From: Streptomyces sp. NBC_00239
GTDB lineage: Bacteria; Actinomycetota; Actinomycetes; Streptomycetales; Streptomycetaceae
Direction of reading: 5' to 3'
Length of the DNA: 64,000 nucleotides
Assembly (NCBI RefSeq): GCF_036194065.1
Contig: NZ_CP108095.1
Span: forward strand, 4,402,001 to 4,466,000
In this document: positions 15,942-23,899 of the stretch, one piece after another
Numbering within the stretch: position 1 is the stretch's first letter
Layout: every line of letters starts with the position of its first letter
The notes under the pieces: model-generated
What the model saw: only the letters and a program-made list of their open reading frames with translations
Databases searched by the model: none
Told to the model about the DNA's origin: nothing
Position numbers and translations under genes: made by a program

Positions 15942-16953
15942 CGGCGGCGGGCGGGCCGGGGGCCCCGGCGTCGGCGGCCTGACCGGGGTCCGCGAGGGCG
16001 GCGGCGGGCGGGCCCGTGGCGCGGCGCACGCGGACGGCGAACCAGACCAGCAGTGCGAAGGCCGGGACCATCACCGTCCCGTAGACCAAGTGGAAGCCGT
16101 GCTCGCCGAGTTCGGAGGAGCTGTTCCACAGGGCGTGGACGGCCATCGCGAGCGCGAGGCCGAGCAGCGGGAGCAGCCGCCGTCCCCGGCGGCCGGCCGG
16201 GCGTTCCGCCGAGGGGCCGTCGTCGCCGCCCCGGCGGCCGGCGGTGGCCGCCAGTGCGAATCCGATGCCGGTGAGTGCCGTGAACAGCGGGTGCGCGAAG
16301 GGCGACATCACGATCCGCACGAAGAAGGTGGCGGCCGTGAGGGAGTCGGGGACCGACGTCCCGCTGTCCAGGTCCTGCCCGAAGGCGTTGCCGAGGTAGA
16401 GGATGTTCTCGGTGAACGCGAAGCCGGTCGCGGTGAACCCGGCGAGGGCCAGCCCGTCCGCGATGCCGCCGGCGCGGCGCCGGCGGAAGAGGTGCACCAG
16501 CAGCAGTGCGGCCGCCTTCGCGGTCTCCTCCACCACCGGCGCGATCGCGATGGAGCCGATCTGGTCGGCGTCGTAGGGGTCGGCGGTGGCCGCGGCTATC
16601 CAGCGGGTCGCGAAGCTGTTGGCCACTATGGCGATCAGCGCCGCCGCGCAGGCACCCCAGGCGAAGCAGAACACCAGCTGCGGCCACGGCCGGGCGCGGA
16701 CGCCGAGCCATCGGAACGCCGCCATCAGCGGCGGCACCGGCAGGACCGCGAGCCCGAGCCCCACCAGGAAGCCCGGGGTGCCGGTCTGCTCCCGCACCAT
16801 CCCGAGGATCAGCACCCCGGCGGTCGCGAGCACGCAGGCCGGCACCAGGGTGCGGACCCGGAACGGGACGCGGACCCGGACCAGGGCGTGGCCCCGGGCC
16901 GGGACGCGGACCCGGGCCGGGGTGTGCGAAGTGTCTGAGAACGCCCGGAACAC
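15850..16953 (-). CDS. PrsW-family intramembrane metalloprotease
   Basis: 367 residues from ATG. An Arg-rich N-terminus made of VRVP-type repeats precedes eight or so membrane helices. The family's active-site motifs are present: EETAKAAALLL (first glutamates), FTENILYLGNAF, SPFAHPLFTALTG and HALWNSSSELG. Members cut membrane proteins such as anti-sigma factors within the bilayer; substrates here are unknown. The C-terminal Pro/Ala-rich tail runs 92 bp into the 3' end of the M23 gene on the other strand, so the two mRNAs are antisense at their ends. DNA for the N-terminal repeats (16840-16930) is internally repetitive. Confidence 0.9.
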   Translation of the reverse strand: MFRAFSDTSHTPARVRVPARGHALVRVRVPFRVRTLVPACVLATAGVLILGMVREQTGTPGFLVGLGLAVLPVPPLMAAFRWLGVRARPWPQLVFCFAWGACAAALIAIVANSFATRWIAAATADPYDADQIGSIAIAPVVEETAKAAALLLVHLFRRRRAGGIADGLALAGFTATGFAFTENILYLGNAFGQDLDSGTSVPDSLTAATFFVRIVMSPFAHPLFTALTGIGFALAATAGRRGGDDGPSAERPAGRRGRRLLPLLGLALAMAVHALWNSSSELGEHGFHLVYGTVMVPAFALLVWFAVRVRRATGPPAAALADPGQAADAGAPGPPAAVRRSGPCPAATPADPGPPRPSAPPGAGARP

Positions 16954-16996
16954 GTGACGACCCTAGCCAGCGGGGTCGCTCGCGGAGGCGGGGTTT

Positions 16997-17782
16997 TCAG
17001 TTCTGCTGACGCCGGAAGAGCAGGTCGTGTACGACGTGCCCCTTGTCGATGCCCTGGCCCTCGAACCGGGTGAACGGCCGGAACGCGGGCCGGGGCGCGT
17101 ACCCGCCGTCCTCCTGCGTGTTCTCGAAGTCCGGGTGTGCGGTGAGGACTTCGAGCATCTGCTCGGCGTAGTCCTCCCAGTCCGTCGCGCAGTGCAGCAG
17201 CGCACCCGGCGCGAGGCGGGTGGCGGCCAGCGTGAGGAACTCCGGCTGGATCAGGCGCCGCTTGTGGTGGCGCGCCTTGGGCCAGGGGTCCGGGAAGTAC
17301 ACGCGCAGCCCGGCGAGCGAGGCCGGCGGCAGCATCTCGCGGAGCAGGATGATCGCGTCGCCGTTGGCCACGCGGATGTTGGTGAGGCCGCCCCGCTCGG
17401 CGAGGGCGAGCAGGTTGCCCTGGCCGGGGGTGTGCACGTCGGCGGCGAGGATGCCGGTGTCCGGGTCGTCCGCGGCCATCTGGGCGGTCGCCTCGCCCAT
17501 GCCGAAGCCGATCTCCAGGACCACGGGGCGGCCGTCGAAGAGCTTGCCGAGGTCGAGGACCTCGCGCCCGTCGATGTCGAAGCCCCAGGTGCCCCAGAGC
17601 CGCCGCAGGGCGTCGTCCTGGGTCGAGCTCACCCGGCTGCGCCGCGGCTGGAAGCTGCGGATCCGGCGCTCGTGGTGCGAACCGGCGGGGTCGGGCGAAG
17701 GGCCGTCGGGGAAGCGCGGCTCCGTGCGCCAGCGGGGGGCGGTGTAGGAGGCGTCGGGCTGGGGGTTCAGGGACTCAGACAC
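16997..17782 (-). CDS. trmB: tRNA (guanine-N7-)-methyltransferase TrmB
   Basis: 261 residues from GTG 17782. The SAM-binding motif EIGFGMGEATAQMA and the family signature YFPDPWPKARHHKRRLIQPEF identify the enzyme that makes m7G46 in tRNA. The N-terminal 70 residues are an actinobacterial extension without clear structure. It is encoded on the same strand as the PrsW gene 43 bp downstream. A further in-frame upstream start (17821) is not needed and has no better ribosome site. Confidence 0.95.
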   Translation of the reverse strand: MSESLNPQPDASYTAPRWRTEPRFPDGPSPDPAGSHHERRIRSFQPRRSRVSSTQDDALRRLWGTWGFDIDGREVLDLGKLFDGRPVVLEIGFGMGEATAQMAADDPDTGILAADVHTPGQGNLLALAERGGLTNIRVANGDAIILLREMLPPASLAGLRVYFPDPWPKARHHKRRLIQPEFLTLAATRLAPGALLHCATDWEDYAEQMLEVLTAHPDFENTQEDGGYAPRPAFRPFTRFEGQGIDKGHVVHDLLFRRQQN

Positions 17783-17854
17783 AGTGCCCCCGATTCTACG
17801 GTCCACCCCCCGCCCCGGCACGCCGTGGCCCGCCCGCCGCGGCGCGCGTACGGG

Positions 17855-19042
17855 TCAGCCGGCGGCCGCGGTCAGGGCCCGGCGGGCTATTTCGCGGCCG
17901 ATGGGGAGGGACGCCGTGGCCGCCGGGGAGGGGGCGTTCAGGACGTGCACCGTGCGCGGGGCCTCGCGGATCAGGAAGTCGTCGACGAGGGTGCCGTCGC
18001 GCAGCACCGCCTGCGCGCGCACCCCGGCGGTCGCGGGCCGCAGGTCGGCCTCGGTGACCGCGGGGAGCAGCCGGCGGACCGCCTCGGTGAAGGCGTGCTT
18101 CGACAGCGAGCGGTGGATCTCGCCGGTCCCGTACCGCCAGTGCCGGCCGGCGACCCGCCAGGTGCCGGGCCAGGCCAGCTGGGTCGCGAGGTCGCGCGGC
18201 CGCACGGTGCCCCAGCGGTACCCCTCGCGGGCGAGGGCCGGCACTGCGTTGGGCCCGACGTGGACCCCGCCGCCGATGCCGCGGGTCAGGTGGACGCCGA
18301 GGAACGGGAAGGCCGGGTCCGGCACCGGATAGACCAGTCCGCGCACCAGCTCGGGACGGACCAGGTCGTGGTACTCGCCGCGGAACGGCATGATCCGCAT
18401 GCCCGGGTCGTCGCCCGCCAGCCGGGCCACCCGGTCGCACTGGAGACCGGCGCAGTTCACCAGCGCGCGGGCCCGTACGACCAGGCCGGACGTGGTGCGC
18501 ACGGCGACGGCCGAGGGTCGCCGGGAGATCAGTGCGGCCTCGGCGCCGTAGACGATCTCCGCGCCCGAGGCCTCGGCGAGGCGGGCGGCGACCCGGCCGT
18601 AGTCCACGATGCCCGTCGTGCCCACGTGGATCGCGGCGAGTCCGGCGACCTCCGGTTCGTACTCGCTGATCTGCGCGGGGCCCAGCTCGCGGACCGGGAT
18701 GCCGTTCTCCCGGCCGCGCTGGACCAGTGCGTGCAGCCGGGGCAGCTCCGCGCGTTCGGTCGCGACGATCAGCTTGCCGGTCACTTCGTGCGGAATGTCG
18801 TGCTCCGCACAGAACTTGACCATCTCCGCCGCGCCCCGCACCGCGAAACGCGCCTTCAGCGAACCCGGCCGGTAGTAGATCCCGCTGTGGATCACCCCGC
18901 TGTTGCGGCCGGTCTGGTGCCGGGCGGGGCCGGCCTCCTTCTCCAGCACGACCACGCGCGTCCCCGGGGCCAGGCGCGACAGGGCGTACGCGGTCGACAG
19001 ACCGACGATCCCGCCACCGATCACCAGTACGTCGCAGTCCAT
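17855..19042 (-). CDS. lhgO: L-2-hydroxyglutarate oxidase (FAD-dependent)
   Basis: 395 residues from ATG 19042 with GGGAGG five bases upstream; an in-frame GTG four codons earlier overlaps that site. FAD-binding GGGIVGLSTAYAL is at residues 9-21, HQTGRNSGVIHSGIYY near 45-60, and FPFLGVHLTRGIGG with HVGPNA in the substrate half. These are typical of LhgO, a DAO-family enzyme oxidising L-2-hydroxyglutarate to 2-oxoglutarate and passing electrons to the quinone pool in homologues. It repairs or recycles a side product of central metabolism. It stands 46 bp from the end of the regulator gene on the same strand. Confidence 0.92.
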   Translation of the reverse strand: MDCDVLVIGGGIVGLSTAYALSRLAPGTRVVVLEKEAGPARHQTGRNSGVIHSGIYYRPGSLKARFAVRGAAEMVKFCAEHDIPHEVTGKLIVATERAELPRLHALVQRGRENGIPVRELGPAQISEYEPEVAGLAAIHVGTTGIVDYGRVAARLAEASGAEIVYGAEAALISRRPSAVAVRTTSGLVVRARALVNCAGLQCDRVARLAGDDPGMRIMPFRGEYHDLVRPELVRGLVYPVPDPAFPFLGVHLTRGIGGGVHVGPNAVPALAREGYRWGTVRPRDLATQLAWPGTWRVAGRHWRYGTGEIHRSLSKHAFTEAVRRLLPAVTEADLRPATAGVRAQAVLRDGTLVDDFLIREAPRTVHVLNAPSPAATASLPIGREIARRALTAAAG

Positions 19043-19087
19043 GCCACCTCCCACGTCCGAGTCTGCACCCCGGCACTGACAATCCCG

Positions 19088-20710
19088 TTAGGCGGGGGTC
19101 ACCAGCAGCGGGCGCGCCCGCTCGCGCAGCTCCGCGACGCGCGGCTCGTCGCCGTACGGTTCGAGCCGGTGCAGCAGGTCCCGTACGTACTCGGTGGTGC
19201 GGGCCGAGGAGATCCGGCCCGCGACCTCGACGGCGCGGGTGCCCTGGGCGCAGGCCGCGTCCAGGTTCCCCGACTCCAGCTCCGCGACCGCGCTGACCAC
19301 CAGCCGCAGGCCGTGGGAGCGCACGTACTCCTCGGTGGGGCGGGAGAGGGCCTGTTCGGTGAAGCGCCGGACCTGGCGGGGGAGTTTGAGGTCCCGGTAG
19401 CATTCCGCCGCATCCGCCGCGAACCGGTCGTACGAGTAGAAACCCAGCCAGGTCGGGTCGCAGTCGCCGTCCCGGGAGCGCTCCAGCCAGCTCTCCGCGG
19501 CGCGCAGCGCGGCCCCGGCGGCCTGTGAGTCGCCGGCCTTCGCGTGCGCCCGGGCCTCGACCAGCCGGAAGAAGCTCATGGTGCGGGCGGTGGCGAGCCC
19601 GCGGTTGCGCTCGGCGGCCGCCTGCGCGAGGTCGACGCCTTCGTCGGGGAAGTCCCGGTAGGTCGCCTGGAGGGACATGGAGGCCAGCACGTAGCCGCCG
19701 AGCGGGACGTCCGCGGCGGCGCGGGCCAGCCGCAGGGCCTGGATGTAGTAGCGCTGGGCGGCCTCCTGTTGGCCGGTGTCGAAGGCCATCCACCCGGCGA
19801 GCCGGGTGAGTTCGGCGGTCGCCCCGAAGAGCGCGCGGCCCACTTCGTCGGAGTACGAGCCGAGCAGCAGCGGCGCCGCGTCCACCCGCAGGCACTCGGG
19901 GACCATGGAGGAACGCCAGTCGCCGCCACCGTACTTGGAGTCCCAGCGCCGGGCGTCCTCGGCGGCCTCGCGCAGCTTGGCGACGTCGCTGTGGCCGACG
20001 CGCTGGGCGGTGGCGTCCAGCGGGAGCGGCTCGGTGGGCTGCGCGGACGGAGCGGGGTAGGGGGACAGCGCGGAGTGGGCGGGCCGGGCCGCCGGCTGGG
20101 CGCCGCCGCCGGACGCGCCGGGGAATCCGGACGCGCCGATCGCGCCCGCGGCCGGTGCGTGGGGTCCGGTGCCGGTGCCGGTGCCGGGGCGGGTGCCGAC
20201 GCCGTTGCCGGGGCCGGGCGGGCGTAACGGCGCGGCCTCCCGCGCCACCGAGCTGTCCGCGGGCGATATCAGCCACCGCGAGGCGGGGGTCGCGTACGCC
20301 GCCACCGAGAAGGAACCGGCCAGCGACTGCCAGATCCCGCCACCGCCACGGCGCCCCGCGAGGTCGAGCCGGTAGAGGTCGGTCGCGGACCGGACCGCTC
20401 CGGCCACGTCGCGCGGGAAGCCGAGCCCCACCTCGGGCGCCGGGTCCGCGTCGGCGAGCCCGATCTCGTGCAGCGGGACCGGCCGGCCGAGCTTGGCGCC
20501 GATCGCGGCGGCGATCAGATGGGGGGCGGCGCCCTGCGGCACCATGCCCTTGGAGACCCAGCGGGCCACCGAGGTCTTGTCGTAGCGCAGGGTCAGCCCG
20601 CGCTGTGCGCCGAGGTCGTTGACGCGCCGGGCGAGCCCGGCGTTGCTGATGCCCGCGAGGGCGAGGACGGTGCCGAGCTTCTCGTTCGGCTCGCGGAGCT
20701 CCCTGGACAT
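19088..20710 (-). CDS. HTH and TPR-like developmental regulator (sporulation-associated, NsdA/SCO4114-like)
   Basis: 540 residues from ATG with GAGGGG upstream. An XRE-like helix-turn-helix fills residues 8-80 ([36 protein letters not shown]). A Pro/Gly/Thr-rich linker (175-235) follows. The C-terminal half (260-540) is all helical, with TPR-like repeats ([44 protein letters not shown]). This layout is shared by Streptomyces regulators of sporulation and antibiotic production such as NsdA and the SCO4114-type protein. Assignment to that group is from remembered family features; the target genes are unknown. Confidence 0.8.
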   Translation of the reverse strand: MSRELREPNEKLGTVLALAGISNAGLARRVNDLGAQRGLTLRYDKTSVARWVSKGMVPQGAAPHLIAAAIGAKLGRPVPLHEIGLADADPAPEVGLGFPRDVAGAVRSATDLYRLDLAGRRGGGGIWQSLAGSFSVAAYATPASRWLISPADSSVAREAAPLRPPGPGNGVGTRPGTGTGTGPHAPAAGAIGASGFPGASGGGAQPAARPAHSALSPYPAPSAQPTEPLPLDATAQRVGHSDVAKLREAAEDARRWDSKYGGGDWRSSMVPECLRVDAAPLLLGSYSDEVGRALFGATAELTRLAGWMAFDTGQQEAAQRYYIQALRLARAAADVPLGGYVLASMSLQATYRDFPDEGVDLAQAAAERNRGLATARTMSFFRLVEARAHAKAGDSQAAGAALRAAESWLERSRDGDCDPTWLGFYSYDRFAADAAECYRDLKLPRQVRRFTEQALSRPTEEYVRSHGLRLVVSAVAELESGNLDAACAQGTRAVEVAGRISSARTTEYVRDLLHRLEPYGDEPRVAELRERARPLLVTPA

Positions 20711-21377
20711 GCGCCACCCCTCGTCACGCGGAACGCAGCACGCAGCATTACGGAACAGCCGCACCGGGCGGCAGCCCGGACGGCGATGCGGAACGGCAGT
20801 ACGGACGTACGGAACGGCCGTACCGGACGGAACATCAGTACGGCAGCAGAACGGCGGTACGGAACACATACGGCCGCCGGGCATAGGCGCCCGGCATTCG
20901 TAAACCCAGCGTAGTTCGCCGCATCCCAAGCGTTAAGGGCTCGACTTCCGTATGGCGAGATTGTTGTCCGTGCACACAGTCGTGGCCGGGGCGCATCCGT
21001 GGCCGCGTGCTCCGCCCGTGTGGCCGTGCGCCTGCGCGTGCGCTCTGGCCCGCTCAGGGGGGCGGCGATTCGATGTGGGGTGCGTGGGTCGGCCCGCTGC
21101 ACGGATCCGGCGGGCCGGGGGACGCCGCCGCCTCAATCCCCGCGGGTGGCGGACCGGTCCGGGAGGCGGGCCGCGCCTCCCGGACCGCGCCCCCCGCACG
21201 CCGTCGGACGCCGGAAAGAATGGCTGAATCCGACCTATGGGACGCCGGGAACGGAACGCCAAATACCGCATGGCGGGGGCGTGTTCGTTTGCATGTGCGC
21301 CCCCCTTAACCCCTCTCGCACGCCTGTCTCGTGGCAGCATGGACCCCAACTTGTCCACAGTCTGTGGAGGCGGCGCG
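20711..21377. other. 667-bp intergenic region with GTACGG-type short repeats
   Basis: No convincing gene. Near the regulator (20770-20890) the motif GTACGGAAC and variants recur many times, including nested inverted copies (CGTACGG and CCGTACCGG). Further right GC is lower in places, for example around 20940-20960 and 21240-21310, consistent with divergent promoters. A 78-codon frame from ATG 21073 has GC-poor third positions in its second half and is not supported. Confidence 0.5.
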
Positions 21378-23513
21378 ATGCGGTGGTTGGTGGGCTGGAG
21401 CAGTATCGCCGCCAGCTTCGGTACGGCCGGGCGGCTCGCCGACCAGGCCCACGGCGGTCTCGCCGACGTCTCCGGGCCCGACGAGCCCGCCGAGGACGCC
21501 GCCCGCACCGTGCACCCGGTGGGCGCCCAGCTGCTCTGGGGCGACCCCGATCCGCTGTGGGCCGTCGGCGACTGGCGCCCCGACGAGATCCGCACCGTCA
21601 CCGCCGACCCGGCCGACCCCTTCACGCGCCTGGCCGTCCTCGGCTGCTGCGCCGCCACCGACGCCGAACTGCGCCGCTCCCTCTACGCCGCCCGCGGGGG
21701 CGCGCTGCGCCACCTCACCCAGTGGCCCGGCAGCTACACCGTCGTCGTCCAGGCCGGCCGCCGCATCACCGTCGTCGGCGACCTGGCGGGCGCCCGCCCC
21801 GTCTTCTACACCCCCTGGGCCAACGGCACCGCCTACGCCACCGCCGCCCTCCCCCTCGCCGACCTCATCGAGGCCCAGCTCGACATCGGCCACCTCGCCG
21901 CGCTGCTGGCCTGCCCCGACAGTCCCGAGGCGCTCGGCGACGGCACCCCGTACGCGGGGGTCCGCCGGATCCCGCCCGGCCACGCGCTGATCCTGCGCGA
22001 GGGCTCCCGCGAGATCACCGGCTACGAGCCCCTCGCCTCCCTCGCCGTGGCCGCCCCGCAGCTGGACGCGGACCGCGCGGTGGAGGGCGTGCGCGAAGCA
22101 CTCGTCGACGCGGTGCGCGCCCGGCTCACGGCCCCGCGGCATGCGCCCGATGCCCTCGTCCACGACCCCGGACCGGTACCCGGCATGGGTCCCGCCGAAC
22201 GGCGCGCGGCCCGCGGCGCGCCGGCCCCCGGCATCGGCGCCGACCTCTCCGGCGGCAGCGCATCCGCCACGCTGGCCCTGCTCGCCGCCGGACTCCCCGG
22301 GGTCCCCGGCACGGTCCTGGGCCACGGCACCGGCGCCGGTGAACGGCTGCTCGCCGTCACCTTCAACGACCTGGCCACCCCGCACGGCCGCGAGGACGAA
22401 CTAGAACGCGCCCGGGCCATCGCCGCCAACCCCCGCCTGCACCACGTCGTGGTCGCCGCCGCCGAGGAGGCGCTCCCGTACGTCGACCTGGCCGGCCCGC
22501 TCACCGACGAGCCCGGCCCTTCGCTGGTGGTGGCCGCCCGCAACCGGCGGCGGCTGTCCGCGGGCAGCGCCGACCACTTCGTCGGCCACGGCGCCCGGCA
22601 GGTCCTGGACGCGCACCCGGCCCGCCTCGCCGACCTGCTGCTCGACCGGCGGCGCCGGCACCTGGTCCGCCCCGTCGCGGCCCTGGCCCGCTCGGGGGAG
22701 CAGTCGATGACGGTGCCGTTCACCGTGTACCTCGCCGCCCGCAGGCTTTCGCGCACTTCTTACATGGCGGGCATCCGGGAGGCGGCCGCGCGGCTGCGCG
22801 AGCACTCCTTCGACGACCTGGCGGACACCGGCCCGGTGGAGGCCTCGCTGGCCGCGCTGACCTGGTCCCGGCCGGGGCCGGCGGCCCGCTGGCTCACCGG
22901 CGAGGCGCTGGCCGAAGTATCGATCCGCTTGGAGGTGGCGGCGGGCCGGCCGCCGCTGTCGCTGCGACCCGGCGAGGCGCGTGCCCGCGCGGCGCTGGCC
23001 CGGCACGCGGGGGACCACCGGGTCTTCGAACAGGCCGTGGAGGTACGCAGCCAGCGCCTGCACGCGCCGTTCCTCGACAACCAGGTGGTACGGGCCGCCC
23101 GCGCGCTCCCCGAATCCCTGCGGGTCCAGCCGGGTGCCCGCGCGGCCGTCCTGCGCAGCGTGCTGTCGGCGACGGGGGTGCGCGAACTGCCGGCCGGCTG
23201 GGGGGCCACCCACCAGAGCGAGCCCGCCGCCGCGGTCCGGGCCGGACTGCGGGCCGCGCTCGACGACCTCCTCGACCTGTTCGCGGCGCCGTTGCTGGCG
23301 GATGCGGGGCTGATCGAGGCGCGGGTGGTCCGGCAGGCGCTGGTCGACGCGGCGGAGGGCCATCCCGTTCCGCTGGACGGGCTCGCGGAACTGGTCTCCA
23401 CCGAACTGTGGCTGCGCCGCCTGTTGTCCCGCCGGGGGACGTGCTGGACCGGCACCACCACCCCCCGCCGCCGAGCCGTCCCCACCGTCACCCCCCACCG
23501 CCGAGCCCTCTAA
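21378..23513 (+). CDS. Asparagine-synthase-like protein with degenerate active sites
   Basis: 711 residues from ATG with GGAGG eight bases upstream. The layout is that of glutamine-hydrolysing asparagine synthetases: an Ntn-like N-terminal half and a PP-loop C-terminal half (DLSGGSASATLALL, QAVEVRSQRLHAPFLDNQVVR in part). However, the catalytic Cys2 is absent (MRWLVG rather than MCG), so it should not hydrolyse glutamine. The ATP loop SGGxDS also reads SGGSASA, with Asp replaced by Ala. Relatives include the cyclases of lasso peptides and beta-lactam synthetase, but no precursor or leader-peptidase gene lies nearby. The role is unknown; a lost or changed amide-forming activity is inferred. 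Confidence 0.75.
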   Translation: MRWLVGWSSIAASFGTAGRLADQAHGGLADVSGPDEPAEDAARTVHPVGAQLLWGDPDPLWAVGDWRPDEIRTVTADPADPFTRLAVLGCCAATDAELRRSLYAARGGALRHLTQWPGSYTVVVQAGRRITVVGDLAGARPVFYTPWANGTAYATAALPLADLIEAQLDIGHLAALLACPDSPEALGDGTPYAGVRRIPPGHALILREGSREITGYEPLASLAVAAPQLDADRAVEGVREALVDAVRARLTAPRHAPDALVHDPGPVPGMGPAERRAARGAPAPGIGADLSGGSASATLALLAAGLPGVPGTVLGHGTGAGERLLAVTFNDLATPHGREDELERARAIAANPRLHHVVVAAAEEALPYVDLAGPLTDEPGPSLVVAARNRRRLSAGSADHFVGHGARQVLDAHPARLADLLLDRRRRHLVRPVAALARSGEQSMTVPFTVYLAARRLSRTSYMAGIREAAARLREHSFDDLADTGPVEASLAALTWSRPGPAARWLTGEALAEVSIRLEVAAGRPPLSLRPGEARARAALARHAGDHRVFEQAVEVRSQRLHAPFLDNQVVRAARALPESLRVQPGARAAVLRSVLSATGVRELPAGWGATHQSEPAAAVRAGLRAALDDLLDLFAAPLLADAGLIEARVVRQALVDAAEGHPVPLDGLAELVSTELWLRRLLSRRGTCWTGTTTPRRRAVPTVTPHRRAL

Positions 23514-23544
23514 CCCCCGGCCCCGCCCCCCCGGTCTCGTCGGT

Positions 23545-23640
23545 GCCCGGGCCCCCACCCCCAGCTCCTTGGGCCCGGGCCCCCACCCCCAGCTCCTTGG
23601 GCCCGGGCCCCGACCCCCAGCTTCTTGGGCCTGGGCCTAA
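23545..23640. repeat. 28-bp tandem repeat, three copies plus a fragment
   Basis: Units at 23545, 23573 and 23601 read GCCCGGGCCCCCACCCCCAG followed by CTCCTTGG. The third copy has two substitutions, and a decayed fragment follows at 23629. It lies just after the stop of the asparagine-synthase-like gene. Confidence 0.85.
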
Positions 23641-23674
23641 CTTCCCGGCCTTGCCGGTGCCCTGGGGCATATCC

Positions 23675-23788
23675 AGCCTCGCCGGCGTTTGAGGCGCGGG
23701 GTTTGGGGCGGAGCCCCAAGACTGCAACCCGGCTGGCGCCGGGCACCGGGCTCTGCCCGGACCCGCTCCTCAAACGCCGGAGGGGCTG
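23675..23788. repeat. Dispersed multi-hairpin palindromic element, copy A (114 bp)
   Basis: The outer arms are AGCCTCGCCGGCGTTTGAGG and the near-complement CCTCAAACGCCGGAGGGGCT. Inside lie three small hairpins: TTGGGGC/GCCCCAA, CCCGGC/GCCGGG and CCGGGC/GCCCGG. It differs from copy B (30804) by one base of 114 and resembles the inverted copy C (55135). It sits between two convergent genes, where it can also act as a bidirectional terminator. Degenerate fragments (GAGGCTGGGGG) continue to 23885. Confidence 0.9.
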
Positions 23789-23899
23789 GGGGGTGCCCTG
23801 GCGAGGCTGGGGGTTGCCGGGGAGGCTGGACGTGGCGCGCCAGGGCGCCGGAGGGGCTGCGGGTTGCCCCGGCGAGGCTGGGGGGCGGGTGCCGCGGGG

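Noticed and set aside
17796..20717. Very long reverse frames across lhgO and the regulator gene
   Set aside because: Arg/Pro/Gly-rich shadows; the real genes in the neighbouring frame have recognisable families and ribosome sites.
21073..21309. 78-codon frame (MWGAWVGPLHGS...) as a possible peptide precursor before the asparagine-synthase-like gene
   Set aside because: Third positions in its second half are GC-poor, there is no good ribosome site, and no leader peptidase or cyclase set is present, so a lasso-type cluster is not supported.
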